Of a stretch of DNA of 64,000 nucleotides, positions 31,506-41,964 are shown in pieces. Location: positions 112,501 through 176,500 of the forward strand of contig NZ_CP011509.1 of NCBI RefSeq assembly GCF_001027285.1. Direction: 5' to 3'. The translations under genes were made by a program, and so were the position numbers. Origin of the DNA: Archangium gephyra (lineage in GTDB: Bacteria; Myxococcota; Myxococcia; Myxococcales; Myxococcaceae). The notes beneath the pieces were generated by a model. The model saw nothing but the letters and a program-made list of their open reading frames with translations. It was not told the DNA's origin and did not search any database. Within the stretch, counting starts at the first letter, position 1; each line of letters begins with the position of its first letter.

Positions 31506-32668
31506 GGCAGCTCCTCCACCACCGCGAGGGCCAGCTTCAGGAAGGTGTCCAGCGAGAACGAGCCGTCCCGGTCATCCGCGGTCCGCACCACGATGAGCTC
31601 CTTGGAAGGAATGATGGAGATGGACTGGCCCCAGTGTCCCCGCGCCGCGTAGGCGCCCTCGGGCACGCTGGGAAAGGGCAGCTCCGTCTGCACGCCGGGG
31701 ATGGGACGGTTGAGCCACCACTGCCAGCCCTGCACGTCGTCCCGGCCCCGCTCGTAGGACTTGAGCTGGATGGGCTTGGACACCGCCGTCGACTTCGTCA
31801 CCCAGTCCTCGGGCAGCACGCGCTCACCGGCCCAGCACCCGTCGTGGAGATAGAAGTAGCCGAACTTCGCCAGATCCCTCGGCGTGGCGTGCAGGTACGA
31901 GGAGCCCACCACCACGCCCTTGCCGTCCCGCTCCCACGTGGCGCTCTTCATGCCCAGCTTGTCGAGCAGCAGCACCCACGGCCAGTCCTTGCCCAGCGTG
32001 GGCTTCAGCGCCGCGTCCAGCACCCCGGCCAGCAGCGTCGCGTCCCCCGACGAGTACCTCCACGAGGTCCCCGGCGCGTCGCTGCGCTCGTGCGCGGTGA
32101 TGAAGGACACCATGTCCCGGCGGCCCTCGCCGTACAGCATCGCCAGCACCGAGGACGTCTGGTACGTGCCGCCGTTCTCGTAGTCCTCGCGCCAGTCCAG
32201 CCCCGAGGCGAACTCCAGGAGGTTCTGCACGGTGATGGCGCAGTTGTCCTGCCGCGAGGCCTTCACGTACTCGCAGATGGAGTCGTCCAGGTTCAGCGAG
32301 CCCCGCTTCACCGCGATGCCCACCAGCGCGCTGGTGACGCTCTTCGACATGGACCAGGCCAGGTGCCGCTTGCTCGCGTCGAAGCCGCGCCCGTACCGCT
32401 CGTACACCACCCGGCCCCTGTGGATGATGACGACCCCATCCGTGCGCAAGCCCTTGCGCTCCTCGTCCTTGCCCTGGAGCGTGAAGGCGTAGTCCTCCAG
32501 CGCCCGGATTTGAGCCGCCCTCGCCGCGGCGACCTCCGCGCGGCCATCGGGCCATTCCTCCGTCGGCCAGGGGGTGGCGGGCGTGGGGCAGTCGGCGGCC
32601 CGGGCGGGCTGCGCGAGCACCAGGGCCGTGGCGAGAAACAGGGGGGACATTCCGCGAAGTCGGCGCAT
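31502..32668 (-). CDS. periplasmic serine hydrolase (beta-lactamase/esterase class C family)
   Basis: A 388-aa exported protein of the beta-lactamase superfamily (PF00144 type). It has a signal peptide (residues 1-24, cut near ARA-A). The catalytic SxxK is SMSKSVTSALVG near residue 109, the second motif is WRYSSGD near 206, and an HWG triad in the GHWGQSISIIP segment replaces KTG. DDSICEYVKASRQD lies between. Such enzymes include esterases, DD-peptidases and 6-aminohexanoate-dimer hydrolase; the last is the closest in overall pattern. No clear ribosome binding site is present; ATG 32650 is an alternative. It is first in an operon with the small lipoprotein. Confidence 0.9.
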   Translation of the reverse strand: MRRLRGMSPLFLATALVLAQPARAADCPTPATPWPTEEWPDGRAEVAAARAAQIRALEDYAFTLQGKDEERKGLRTDGVVIIHRGRVVYERYGRGFDASKRHLAWSMSKSVTSALVGIAVKRGSLNLDDSICEYVKASRQDNCAITVQNLLEFASGLDWREDYENGGTYQTSSVLAMLYGEGRRDMVSFITAHERSDAPGTSWRYSSGDATLLAGVLDAALKPTLGKDWPWVLLLDKLGMKSATWERDGKGVVVGSSYLHATPRDLAKFGYFYLHDGCWAGERVLPEDWVTKSTAVSKPIQLKSYERGRDDVQGWQWWLNRPIPGVQTELPFPSVPEGAYAARGHWGQSISIIPSKELIVVRTADDRDGSFSLDTFLKLALAVVEELP

Positions 32669-32679
32669 GGGAGGACCGG

Positions 32680-33327
32680 TCAGAAGGTGTAACGGAGCAG
32701 GGGAACCACCAGGGCCCGCGAGGCGGTGGCCTCCACCAGGGAGCGCGGACGCTCGGGGACTCGCGACAGGGTGGGCGGCGGCACGGGCGCCGTCGCGCGC
32801 ATCGTCAGCGTCACCGCCGTGGGCAGCACCAGCGCCTCCACCAGCGTGAAGAGCGCCGCGTCCCCCAGGTCATCCACCGTGGCCCCGAGCAGCACCGCCC
32901 CCGTCACCGCCAGCACATGCACCCCGAGCGCCACCCAGACGGCCGGTTGGAAGCGCACGCTGCCCGGTTGCAACGCATTGCCCACCAGCCACTGCGCCCC
33001 CGTCACCGCCAGCGGCGGCACCACCAACAGCAGCACCATCGCCGGAGCCGCCGCCAGCACCAGGTCCGACGAGAGCGAGCCCACCCACGCGCTCAGCGCC
33101 AGCGTCGCCGGCACCGCCACCACCGCCGCGCCCGCCCCCGTGCCCAGCTCCAGCGCCGTCCACTTCACCGGGTTGTCTGTCATCAGGCCCGCCGGCAACA
33201 GCCGCGCCGACTCCGGCGCCGCCCGCGCCGTCATCGGCACCATCCACAACACCAGCGCCAGCGCCCACACCACTCCAGGGCTCACGCCCCGCCGCGCCTG
33301 GCGCGCATCCGCTCGCAAGGGGAACAT
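32680..33327 (-). CDS. hypothetical membrane protein with signal peptide
   Basis: A 215-aa protein. An N-terminal signal-like helix (residues ~15-37, with ARA-A) is followed by about four hydrophobic stretches (near 65-85, 88-112, 130-150 and 155-175) and a basic tail ending in VVPLLRYTF. A terminal Phe after alternating residues can be an outer-membrane insertion signal, but the interior is helical rather than beta-barrel. Family not recognised. It lies 11 bp before the serine hydrolase start on the same strand and could head that operon. Confidence 0.65.
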   Translation of the reverse strand: MFPLRADARQARRGVSPGVVWALALVLWMVPMTARAAPESARLLPAGLMTDNPVKWTALELGTGAGAAVVAVPATLALSAWVGSLSSDLVLAAAPAMVLLLVVPPLAVTGAQWLVGNALQPGSVRFQPAVWVALGVHVLAVTGAVLLGATVDDLGDAALFTLVEALVLPTAVTLTMRATAPVPPPTLSRVPERPRSLVEATASRALVVPLLRYTF

Positions 33328-33439
33328 GGGCTCCTGTCATATCATCGACACGCGCCCGCCGTGCCCCCCCTGCCCCCCACCCGGGGGGCTTTTCGCCGCC
33401 CTTCGCTTCGTGCCACCGTGGACTCCACGGCGAGTACGC

Positions 33440-35143
33440 GTGCCTGACTCCAAGCACATCCTCCAACGCTGGCATCCGCTCGGACGGCTGGGGCTGTTCA
33501 CCCTGGTGTATTGCGCCAGCATCGCCCTGGGCATGCGGCTCAACGCCTCGGACGAGCACTTCTCCACCCTGTGGCCGCCCAGTGGCGTGCTGCTCTGCGC
33601 GCTGCTGCTCTCCCGCTTCCGCGACTGGCCCGCGCTCCTGCTCGCCGCCGTCCTCCTCAAGCCCTTCGTCTCCTTCCCGGGACACCTGCCGCACCTGGGC
33701 GGCTTCCTCCTGTCCACCGGCAGCGCCCTGGAATCCCTCGCCGGCGCCTTCCTGCTGCGCCGCTACGCCGGCTTCCGCCCCTCCCTGGAGCGCGTCCGGG
33801 ACGTGCTCCTGCTGGTGGGGCTCGGCGCCCTGCTGAGCACCGTGCTCGGCGCCACCCCGGGTGTCACCCTCATGGCCCTCCAGGGCGAAATCCCCTGGCG
33901 GGAGTGGAGCGGCCAGTGGCGCGTCTTCTGGGTGGGAGATGCCATGGGCGTGCTGCTGGTGGCCCCCGTGCTGCTCTCCTGGTCCACCCGCGGCCTCGAG
34001 GGCTGGAGCCGCGCCCGCCAGCTGGAGCTCGCCGTGCTGCTGGGGGCGCTCGTGCTCGCGGTGGACCTCGTCTTCCACCTGGGCCCCGGAGAAGCCAGCG
34101 TCTACCACCCCGTCAGCTACCTGGCCTTCCCCTTCATCCTCTGGGCCGCGCTGCGCTTCGAGGTGCGCGGCACCTCGGCGGCCATGGTGGCCCTGACGGC
34201 CGTGGCCCTCCAGCACACGCTCGCGGGCAATGGCCCCTTCGCCGCCGGGCCCCCGGGCAGCTCCAGCACCGCGCGCCTCGTCTTCCTCCAGTCCTTCCTG
34301 GCCGCCGTGGGCGCCTCCGGGCTGCTGCTGGCCGCCGCCCTCGGCGAGCGCCGGCGCGCCCAGGAGAAGGCCACCCTGCTCAACCGCGAGCTGCGCCAGT
34401 CCCTGCATGCGCTCGCCACCGCCCAGCAGGAGCTGGTGCACCGCGAGCGCCTGGCCGCCTTGGGCGAGCTGTCCGCCAGCGTCGCCCACGAGGTGCGCAA
34501 CCCCCTGGGCGTCATCGCCAACTCGGTGGCCGCCCTCTCGCGCATGGTGGAGCCCACGCACGGCACCTCCTGGGAGCTGCTCGGCGTCATGGGCGAGGAG
34601 GTGGCCCGGTTGGACCATCTCATCAACGGGCTGCTGGACTTCGCCCGCCCGCAGGTGCCCCGCCTGCTGCCCCAGCCGCTCGGCCCCGTGGTGGACGGCG
34701 CCCTGGAGGCCGCCTCACGCTCCCAGCCCCAGGCCCCGCGCGTGCGGGTGACGCGCGAGCTGGACCCGGCCCTGCCCGACGCCCCGCTGGACGCGCAGCT
34801 GCTGCACCTGGCGCTGAGCAACCTCTTCACCAACGCCCTGCAGGCCATGCCCCAGGGCGGCGCCCTGCACATCGGGCTCACGCACGTGCCGGCACGCGGC
34901 GGCGTGCCCCTGGCCCGCGTCTCCATCACCGACTCGGGCCCGGGCATTCCTCCCGAGGCCATGGCGCGCCTCTTCGAGCCCTTCTACACCACCAAGGCCT
35001 CGGGCACCGGCCTGGGGCTCGCCATCGTGCGGCGCATCGTCGAGGCCCACCACGGCTCGGTGGAGGTGCGCTCCACCCCGGGCCAGGGGACGACCTTCAC
35101 CGTCCTGCTGCCCCTGGCCGAGGCCTCCCGCTCCGCCGCCTGA
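33440..35143 (+). CDS. MASE1-domain sensor histidine kinase
   Basis: A 567-aa inner-membrane kinase. Residues ~12-300 are a MASE1 sensor of about eight membrane helices (LFTLVYCASIALGMRL, TLWPPSGVLLCALLL, FWVGDAMGVLLVAPVLL). Residues ~330-400 are HisKA with the phospho-acceptor in ASVAHEVRNPLGVI. The HATPase has NLFTNALQAMP (N box), DSGPGIP (G1), FEPFYTTK (F) and GTGLGLAI (G2). There is no receiver and no response regulator nearby, so it is an orphan. GTG at 33440 is chosen because it begins just before the first helix; the ribosome binding site is weak. The much longer upstream frame overlaps an opposing gene and is rejected. Confidence 0.92.
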   Translation: MPDSKHILQRWHPLGRLGLFTLVYCASIALGMRLNASDEHFSTLWPPSGVLLCALLLSRFRDWPALLLAAVLLKPFVSFPGHLPHLGGFLLSTGSALESLAGAFLLRRYAGFRPSLERVRDVLLLVGLGALLSTVLGATPGVTLMALQGEIPWREWSGQWRVFWVGDAMGVLLVAPVLLSWSTRGLEGWSRARQLELAVLLGALVLAVDLVFHLGPGEASVYHPVSYLAFPFILWAALRFEVRGTSAAMVALTAVALQHTLAGNGPFAAGPPGSSSTARLVFLQSFLAAVGASGLLLAAALGERRRAQEKATLLNRELRQSLHALATAQQELVHRERLAALGELSASVAHEVRNPLGVIANSVAALSRMVEPTHGTSWELLGVMGEEVARLDHLINGLLDFARPQVPRLLPQPLGPVVDGALEAASRSQPQAPRVRVTRELDPALPDAPLDAQLLHLALSNLFTNALQAMPQGGALHIGLTHVPARGGVPLARVSITDSGPGIPPEAMARLFEPFYTTKASGTGLGLAIVRRIVEAHHGSVEVRSTPGQGTTFTVLLPLAEASRSAA

Positions 35144-35153
35144 GTCCGCGGCG

Positions 35154-35648
35154 TCAGAAGGGGATGCCGTTGTCGTCGTCCCCGCCGCCACCGCCGCTGA
35201 AGTCGTCGTCGCCGTGCGGAGGCGGCTCGTCGCCCCCACCGCCGCCGTCGCCGCCCCGCTGCCGGGCGATCTCCGCCTCGATGGCCGCCAGCAGCTGGCG
35301 CTCCCGGTCATGCCACCGCGACTTGCTCGGGTCGTTCAGTGAACGCCGCGCGCCATTCGCGTAGTACTCCAGGTCACCCATGCTCGCGCCCCGGATGGGC
35401 CCGCCCTTGCTGCGGCCGTAGTTGGGGAACACCTCTCCCGCGCCCCCACCCCCGCCACCGCCACCACCGCCCGAGGAGGCCGCGCGCCTCGGCGCCGCCG
35501 CCGCGTCCGGCGTCGCGCCAATGCTCATCTCCCCCAGCTTCAGCGAGAAACCATCCCCATTGCGGAACGCCGTCCCCACCCGCACCTGCTCCACGCGCCC
35601 GTCCGGGCGCTTCACTGCCACCGTCACCGGAAAACCCTGATCGCTCAT
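35154..35648 (-). CDS. glycine-rich protein with SSB-like acidic C-terminal tail
   Basis: A 164-aa protein. Residues 1-48 form a small beta domain (VTVAVKRPDGRVEQVRVGTAF). A Gly-rich linker (~58-70) leads to a compact block, FPNYGRSKGGPIRGAS then DLEYYANGARRSLNDPSKSRWH and a helix AAIEAEIARQ. That block resembles short modules seen in DNA-repair and replication proteins that begin FGKYKG or similar. A second Gly-rich linker with acidic clusters ends in DDDNGIPF, close to the SSB C-terminal peptide DDDIPF that recruits DNA-processing partners. No OB fold is apparent. A role in binding SSB-interacting proteins is inference. It is convergent with the MASE1 kinase (10-bp gap). Confidence 0.72.
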   Translation of the reverse strand: MSDQGFPVTVAVKRPDGRVEQVRVGTAFRNGDGFSLKLGEMSIGATPDAAAAPRRAASSGGGGGGGGGGAGEVFPNYGRSKGGPIRGASMGDLEYYANGARRSLNDPSKSRWHDRERQLLAAIEAEIARQRGGDGGGGGDEPPPHGDDDFSGGGGGDDDNGIPF

Positions 35649-35770
35649 GACCGCCGGAAATCATCCCCGCCCCACGGTGTCAACGACTCCGGGGGGCAGG
35701 GGTGCTCGGGCCAACCCGCTCCGGGAGCAGGCAGGCACCCGGGGAGGGGGGAGCGTCGCCGGGGAGACCC

Positions 35771-36367
35771 TCAGCGCAGCTCGACGCGCTCCTTGCCACC
35801 CTTCTTGCGCACCCAGGCCTTGGGCTTGGGCGGCGCGGCCGGCTCCGGACGCGGCGGCGCGGCCTCGGCGAGCGCCTTGGACGCCGCGCGGCCCCGGGGC
35901 AGCACCACGTCCGGCACCGACTGCGGCGACGCGTCGTCCACCCACTTGTCCGGCCGCCGGTTGGACTTCACCAGCAGCCGCAGCTTCTGGTAGTGCGCCG
36001 AGCAGTACCCCTTCGAGCGCGACGGCCGCTTGCACCCGATGACGGCGCAGCGCTTGCCCTCCTCGGTCCGCGCCGCGGGAGGACGGCCCCGGCGCGCCGG
36101 CACCACCGGCTCGGCCGCCTGCGCCCCACGGGCCGCCGGCACCACCGCGCCCCGGCCCCGCGTCACCCCCGGCAGCGTGATTCCCGGCAACGCCAGCTGC
36201 AACGACTGCATCCGCGTCGCCAGGGGCGCCAGGCGCTGGACGATGTTCACCAGCCGCTCGACGACCTCCAGCCGCTCATCCATTCGCGTGATGGCCTTGT
36301 GCAAGGGAGCCAACCGCCCCCGAAGCTCCACCTGGACCATCTCCCGCAACGGTTTTTCGATCGACAT
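35771..36367 (-). CDS. hypothetical protein with a C-x4-C-x9-C-x2-H zinc-type motif
   Basis: A 198-aa protein. Residues ~1-60 are a coiled-coil-like helix ([21 protein letters not shown]). A basic Pro/Ala/Arg-rich linker follows (AT-hook-like RRGRPP). Then comes [23 protein letters not shown], which would bind one zinc ion, followed by a basic NRRPDKW patch. The C-terminal third is Pro/Ala/Lys-rich. DNA or RNA binding is plausible but unproven. ATG 36367 lacks a clear ribosome binding site; GTG 36385 would add six residues. It is divergent from transketolase. Confidence 0.7.
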   Translation of the reverse strand: MSIEKPLREMVQVELRGRLAPLHKAITRMDERLEVVERLVNIVQRLAPLATRMQSLQLALPGITLPGVTRGRGAVVPAARGAQAAEPVVPARRGRPPAARTEEGKRCAVIGCKRPSRSKGYCSAHYQKLRLLVKSNRRPDKWVDDASPQSVPDVVLPRGRAASKALAEAAPPRPEPAAPPKPKAWVRKKGGKERVELR

Positions 36368-36543
36368 GCGCGCACCATATGCCACTCAGTGGCCCCTACC
36401 GCCAGTCCCTCGGACCTCCGCTTTGTCGACCCGGCCACGTCCCACCCCTCCGTCCACCTCCGCGCATCCCATGCCGAATGCTGCGGCACTCCCGCTCCGC
36501 TTGGGGCATGGTGCGCCGGCCGCGGGCACGAGGACTCCCAGAC

Positions 36544-38598
<2,055 letters not shown>

Positions 38599-38612
38599 TC
38601 ACCGTGTAGAGC

Positions 38613-38646
38613 CCCCTCTCCCCCTGGGAGAGGGCGGGGGTGAGGG
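38613..38646 (-). repeat. GC-rich interspersed repeat, copy 4 (inverted)
   Basis: Reverse-complement copy of the element at 10098, 13475 and 20600, with CCCTCTCCCC and GGGAGAGGGCGGGGGTGAGGG. It follows the transketolase stop by 15 bp and precedes the AAA ATPase start by 61 bp, marking the border of the accessory stretch. Confidence 0.75.
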
Positions 38647-38707
38647 TCTTCCCCGGTCCGCCCGGACAGGTGGACGGGGAAGGCCCGGCCCGAGCAGAAG
38701 GAGAGCC

Positions 38708-39835
38708 ATGGGATTCACGTTGGATGTCCACAACTACCGTGCGCTCCGGAAGGTGCGCTGGAGTCCCTCGGGCGTCTGCGCCATCACGGGACCCAACGGC
38801 GCGGGCAAGACGACCCTGCTGTCCACCCTCGAGTTCCTCCGGTACTTCCTCGAGAGAGGTATCCAGACGGCCGTCGAGTTCTCGGGGGGAGCCGCGAGCA
38901 TCAAGAACCAGCTCGCGTCGCCGCAGGATGGCATCCGGTTGATGCTGGAGCAGGGTCAGAACTCCTGGGTGCTCCATGTCGAGCTGCGTCCTCCCGCGTT
39001 CGAAGTCGGAGAGCGGGTGCGGATTGGCAGTACAGCCGTCGCGAGACAAGATCCCCACCCACGCTCGGCCGTCGTCCAGGACCATGAGCTGACGGTCTCG
39101 GGAGACTCCGTTTTCTCCCATGCCATGACCCTGCTTCCTCCGGAGCAGCGGGAAGCACTCAAGGGACTCCACGGGCTCGCGGCGAACTTCCGGCTGTACC
39201 AGAACCTCCAGGTCTGGAGCTTGCGGACGACGGGCTCTCCCGCGACCACGGACCTTCACCTGCAACCGGACGGACGCAATGCGTTCTCGGTGCTGCGCAA
39301 CTGGAAGGCCGGCCGCAAGGAGCACGAAGAGCGCTGGCGCTTCGTCCGGGATGGACTGGAGGAGTGCTTCCCTGAGCTCTTCGAGGACATCGAGTTTCTC
39401 TCGGCCGGCCTGACCGTCGCCGTCCGGTTCTTCCTCAAGGGGTTGCGAGAGCCCATTGATGCCTACTCGGCGCCGCATGGCCTGCTCATCACGCTGCTCC
39501 ACCTGTGTGCCATTGCCTCCACGCCAGACGGTGGCGCCGTGGCCATCGATGAGCCGGAGAATGGCCTGCACCCGTACGCCATCCGGACGTTGATGGACCT
39601 GGCGAGGGCCCGCGCCGAGGCGAAAGACCTGACCATCCTTCTCGCGACGCACTCGCCGGTGGTGCTCAACACCTTCAACACCGAGCCGGAGCGCGTCTAC
39701 ATCATGGAGCCCGGCCACGACGTGCTCCCCATCGCGTTGAGTGAGCACAGCGATCCGGAGTGGCTCGCCCACTTCTCGCTCGGAGACCTCTACAGCGACC
39801 AGACGTTCGGCGCGCAGAGGCGTGCACCCAAGTGA
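38708..39835 (+). CDS. AAA/SMC-like ATPase of a two-gene ATPase-TOPRIM system
   Basis: A 375-aa ABC/SMC-type ATPase of the AAA_21 kind seen in OLD, Gabija and PARIS proteins. VHNYRALRKVRWSPSGVCAITGPNGAGKTTLL carries Walker A (residues ~28-36). The middle (~60-230) is the variable insert. AIDEPENGLHP (~residue 280) is Walker B with catalytic Glu, and LLATHSPVVLNTF holds the switch His. The tail ends soon after, without a fused nuclease. The next gene overlaps its stop (GTGA), so both are translationally coupled. By family precedent it probably senses or clamps nucleic acid and controls the partner; antiphage activity is inferred, not shown. Confidence 0.87.
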   Translation: MGFTLDVHNYRALRKVRWSPSGVCAITGPNGAGKTTLLSTLEFLRYFLERGIQTAVEFSGGAASIKNQLASPQDGIRLMLEQGQNSWVLHVELRPPAFEVGERVRIGSTAVARQDPHPRSAVVQDHELTVSGDSVFSHAMTLLPPEQREALKGLHGLAANFRLYQNLQVWSLRTTGSPATTDLHLQPDGRNAFSVLRNWKAGRKEHEERWRFVRDGLEECFPELFEDIEFLSAGLTVAVRFFLKGLREPIDAYSAPHGLLITLLHLCAIASTPDGGAVAIDEPENGLHPYAIRTLMDLARARAEAKDLTILLATHSPVVLNTFNTEPERVYIMEPGHDVLPIALSEHSDPEWLAHFSLGDLYSDQTFGAQRRAPK

Positions 39836-40680
39836 CGGTCCGGGTTCAGCTCATCGTCACGGGAGAGCTCGAACGCCTGGGTTTGCACCTCTCCCTCCGG
39901 AAGCTCTTCGCCTCGACCGGCGCGGACGTCGAATTCCTCGTGCCCCAGAAGACCCAGGACTTCACGTCCAACCGAGTGGGGACATTGCTGCCCCCGGAGC
40001 TGGCCGCCAGATCTCTCGCCGCGAAACTCGCGGGCGCGCTGGTGCTCGCGGTGTATCCGGGCCGGGGCAGCACGATGCAGGCGGACCATGTCATCGCGGT
40101 GGACGACCTGGAACTGGCCAACGCGGACCAGCCCGGACACGTCCTGGAGTACTTCCGCCACGCGGTGAAGGCATACGTCGACAGTACGTTTTCCTCTGCC
40201 ACCACCCGCGACCGGGTGTACCAGGCGCTCGCCGAGCGCGGCTCGTTCCACCTGCTCGCCCCCATGGTCGAGTCCTATTTCTTCGGTGAGGCCGCCGCGC
40301 TCCAACGGGCCACGGCCCACCAGGCTCCCAACCGCTTCGACACGGCTCGCGATCTCGAGGACTTCGAGGTGGATGATGCGGCCTATCTGGCCGCCACGGT
40401 GCCAGGGAAGTACGAGCCCCGCCATCGGCACCCGAAGAACTATGTCCGGTACCTCTGCGACCCCACAGGGCAGCGGCGCGCCTACCGCGAGACGCACGAG
40501 GGACTCGATGCCCTCCGGGTACTCGACTGGACGTCGGTCCTCCGACAGGAAGCACACGCGGCGTTCGCACGAGCGCTCATCGACGATGTCGCCGATGCGC
40601 TGAACGTTCCGTCGCCATGTCCTGGCGTGTGCTCCACGCTGACCGTGCGCAAGGGAGACGGGCTGCTGCGCAACATCTGA
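39832..40680 (+). CDS. TOPRIM/DUF4276-like putative nuclease partner
   Basis: A 282-aa protein. GTG at 39832 overlaps the ATPase stop codon, and AGAGG lies 11 bases upstream. The N-terminal strand VQLIVTGELERLGLHLSLRK resembles the TOPRIM opening VEGxTE, with Glu12/Glu14 as the acidic residue. HVIAVDDLELAN (residues ~86-97) resembles the DxD strand, and HLLAPMVESYFFGEAAAL (~140-157) resembles the P-x-x-E-x-W/Y-F helix of DUF4276-type proteins. The canonical Gly-Glu context is altered, so catalysis is uncertain. A later basic segment, RHRHPKNYVRYLCDP, is conserved-looking. By analogy with OLD and PARIS it would be the effector. Assignment is by motif only. Confidence 0.7.
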   Translation: MTVRVQLIVTGELERLGLHLSLRKLFASTGADVEFLVPQKTQDFTSNRVGTLLPPELAARSLAAKLAGALVLAVYPGRGSTMQADHVIAVDDLELANADQPGHVLEYFRHAVKAYVDSTFSSATTRDRVYQALAERGSFHLLAPMVESYFFGEAAALQRATAHQAPNRFDTARDLEDFEVDDAAYLAATVPGKYEPRHRHPKNYVRYLCDPTGQRRAYRETHEGLDALRVLDWTSVLRQEAHAAFARALIDDVADALNVPSPCPGVCSTLTVRKGDGLLRNI

Positions 40681-40704
40681 TGGCGTACCGCCTGATGATG
40701 GCGG

Positions 40705-41256
40705 TCACGGACTCAGTCGCAGGGAGCGCCGGGCTGCCTCCCACTCCGAGCGCAACAGGCCCCACACCTGCTGGTCCTTGCGCTGACCCTCGATGAAGTA
40801 GTGCTCGCGCATCACGCCCTCCAAGGTGAAGCCGAGCTTCCTCGCCAGTCCCTGGGAGGCGAGGTTGTCCGCCGCGGTGGTGAGCCATACCCGGTGCAGG
40901 AAGGGCCACTCGAAGAGCCGCTCCAGCACCATCCCCACCGCTCGCGTGCCCAGGCCCCGGCCGTGGTAGGCGCTGGAGAGCATGTAGCCAATCTCGATGC
41001 GCCCCTGGAACCGCGACAGCTCCTTCGCGGCCACCGTGCCGATGATGCGCCCGTCGAGCTCCACCATCCACCGGAAGCTCGTGGCCTTCGGGTCCGACAG
41101 GTCAGCGGTGGATTCCTGGATGCGCTTGAGCAGGGATTCGCGCGTGGAGGGCTCCAGCGGCATGAGCCGGCGTGACACGGGCTCGTCCCGCATGGCCATC
41201 CAGAGGTCCACGTGCTCGGGCAGGGCGGGAACCAGGCGCAGGTCCGGAGTCGTCAT
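40705..41256 (-). CDS. GNAT N-acetyltransferase (RimJ/RimL type)
   Basis: A 183-aa acetyl-CoA-dependent transferase. LRLVPALPEHVDLWMAM opens the fold; IIGTVAAKELSR is strand 4, and EIGYMLSSAYHGRGLGTRAVGMVL carries the acetyl-CoA pyrophosphate loop (GRGLGT). RVWLTTAADNLASQGLARKLGFTLEG is the typical end motif. It resembles RimJ/RimL enzymes that acetylate ribosomal proteins, amines or amino-sugar antibiotics. Single gene, convergent with the TOPRIM-like gene (24-bp gap). Confidence 0.93.
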   Translation of the reverse strand: MTTPDLRLVPALPEHVDLWMAMRDEPVSRRLMPLEPSTRESLLKRIQESTADLSDPKATSFRWMVELDGRIIGTVAAKELSRFQGRIEIGYMLSSAYHGRGLGTRAVGMVLERLFEWPFLHRVWLTTAADNLASQGLARKLGFTLEGVMREHYFIEGQRKDQQVWGLLRSEWEAARRSLRLSP

Positions 41257-41469
41257 GGCCCGCCACTGTAACGCCTGCCCTCCAGGAAGCCGTGGCTCCT
41301 GCGCGCCCCACCCAGGCCCCCGCGCGTAACCCCTTGGGAAAAGGCCTTCTCTTTTTCCCTCGGGAACCCTTGAGCCCAGCGGCCTGCCGGGCAGGCCCTC
41401 GCTGCACGAACTCCAAACGCGCCTCAGCTTCCCGACCGCAATCGAAACACCCAAAGGGAGGGAAGACAC

Positions 41470-41892
41470 ATGACCAAGACGAAGCTTCTGCTGGCGGGAC
41501 TCCTGGCTGGTGCGGTGGCGGTCGGGACCGGATGCAAGACGGACAAGGCCACCACGAATACCGATACCGGGACCGGCACGGACACGAGCACCATGTCGAC
41601 GGATGGCGGCATGGGCGGCGCGGGCGTGGACACCATGGACCGCGGCCGCGAGGAGGTGGATCCGCTGCCCCAGGAGGGCACGCGCGAGATGGAGCCCGGC
41701 GTGCACGATGACATCCCCGCCGAGCCCGGCACGGGTGGCACGGGCCTCGAGCCGGAGCCCATGGACCGCACGAACGACACCCTCGGCGGCGAGACGAGCG
41801 ACGAGCCGCTCGGCCCGGGCGCGCCGGCCAATCAGCCCGTGCCGAATGAGGACATGAACGACACCGAGCGCACCACCGATCCCATGAAGTGA
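41470..41892 (+). CDS. acidic low-complexity lipoprotein
   Basis: A 140-aa predicted lipoprotein with signal peptide MTKTKLLLAGLLAGAVAVGTGC, the Cys at residue 22 being lipidated. The mature part is disordered, rich in Thr, Asp, Gly, Pro and Glu (TDTGTGTDTST, GGMGGAG, EPGTGGTGLEPEPM) and strongly acidic. Such surface lipoproteins are frequent in myxobacteria and have no known function. A GGGAGG lies eight bases upstream of the ATG. A strong hairpin follows at 41918. Confidence 0.85.
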   Translation: MTKTKLLLAGLLAGAVAVGTGCKTDKATTNTDTGTGTDTSTMSTDGGMGGAGVDTMDRGREEVDPLPQEGTREMEPGVHDDIPAEPGTGGTGLEPEPMDRTNDTLGGETSDEPLGPGAPANQPVPNEDMNDTERTTDPMK

Positions 41893-41917
41893 CAGCTCGG
41901 CCTCACCTTGAAATGAA

Positions 41918-41948
41918 ACGGCCCACGGGCGCGAGGCTCGTGGGCCGT
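41918..41948. terminator. strong hairpin terminator
   Basis: Perfect 10-bp stem ACGGCCCACG / CGTGGGCCGT with an 11-base loop, 26 bp after the lipoprotein stop, followed by CTCGTCT rather than a clean U-tract. Likely terminates the lipoprotein transcript. Confidence 0.7.
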
Positions 41949-41964
41949 CTCGTCTGCGACGGAC

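Noticed and set aside
38613..38646. GC-rich repeat read as an ordinary transketolase terminator
   Set aside because: It matches three other intergenic copies, so it is listed as an interspersed repeat; a terminator role is possible but not shown by sequence.
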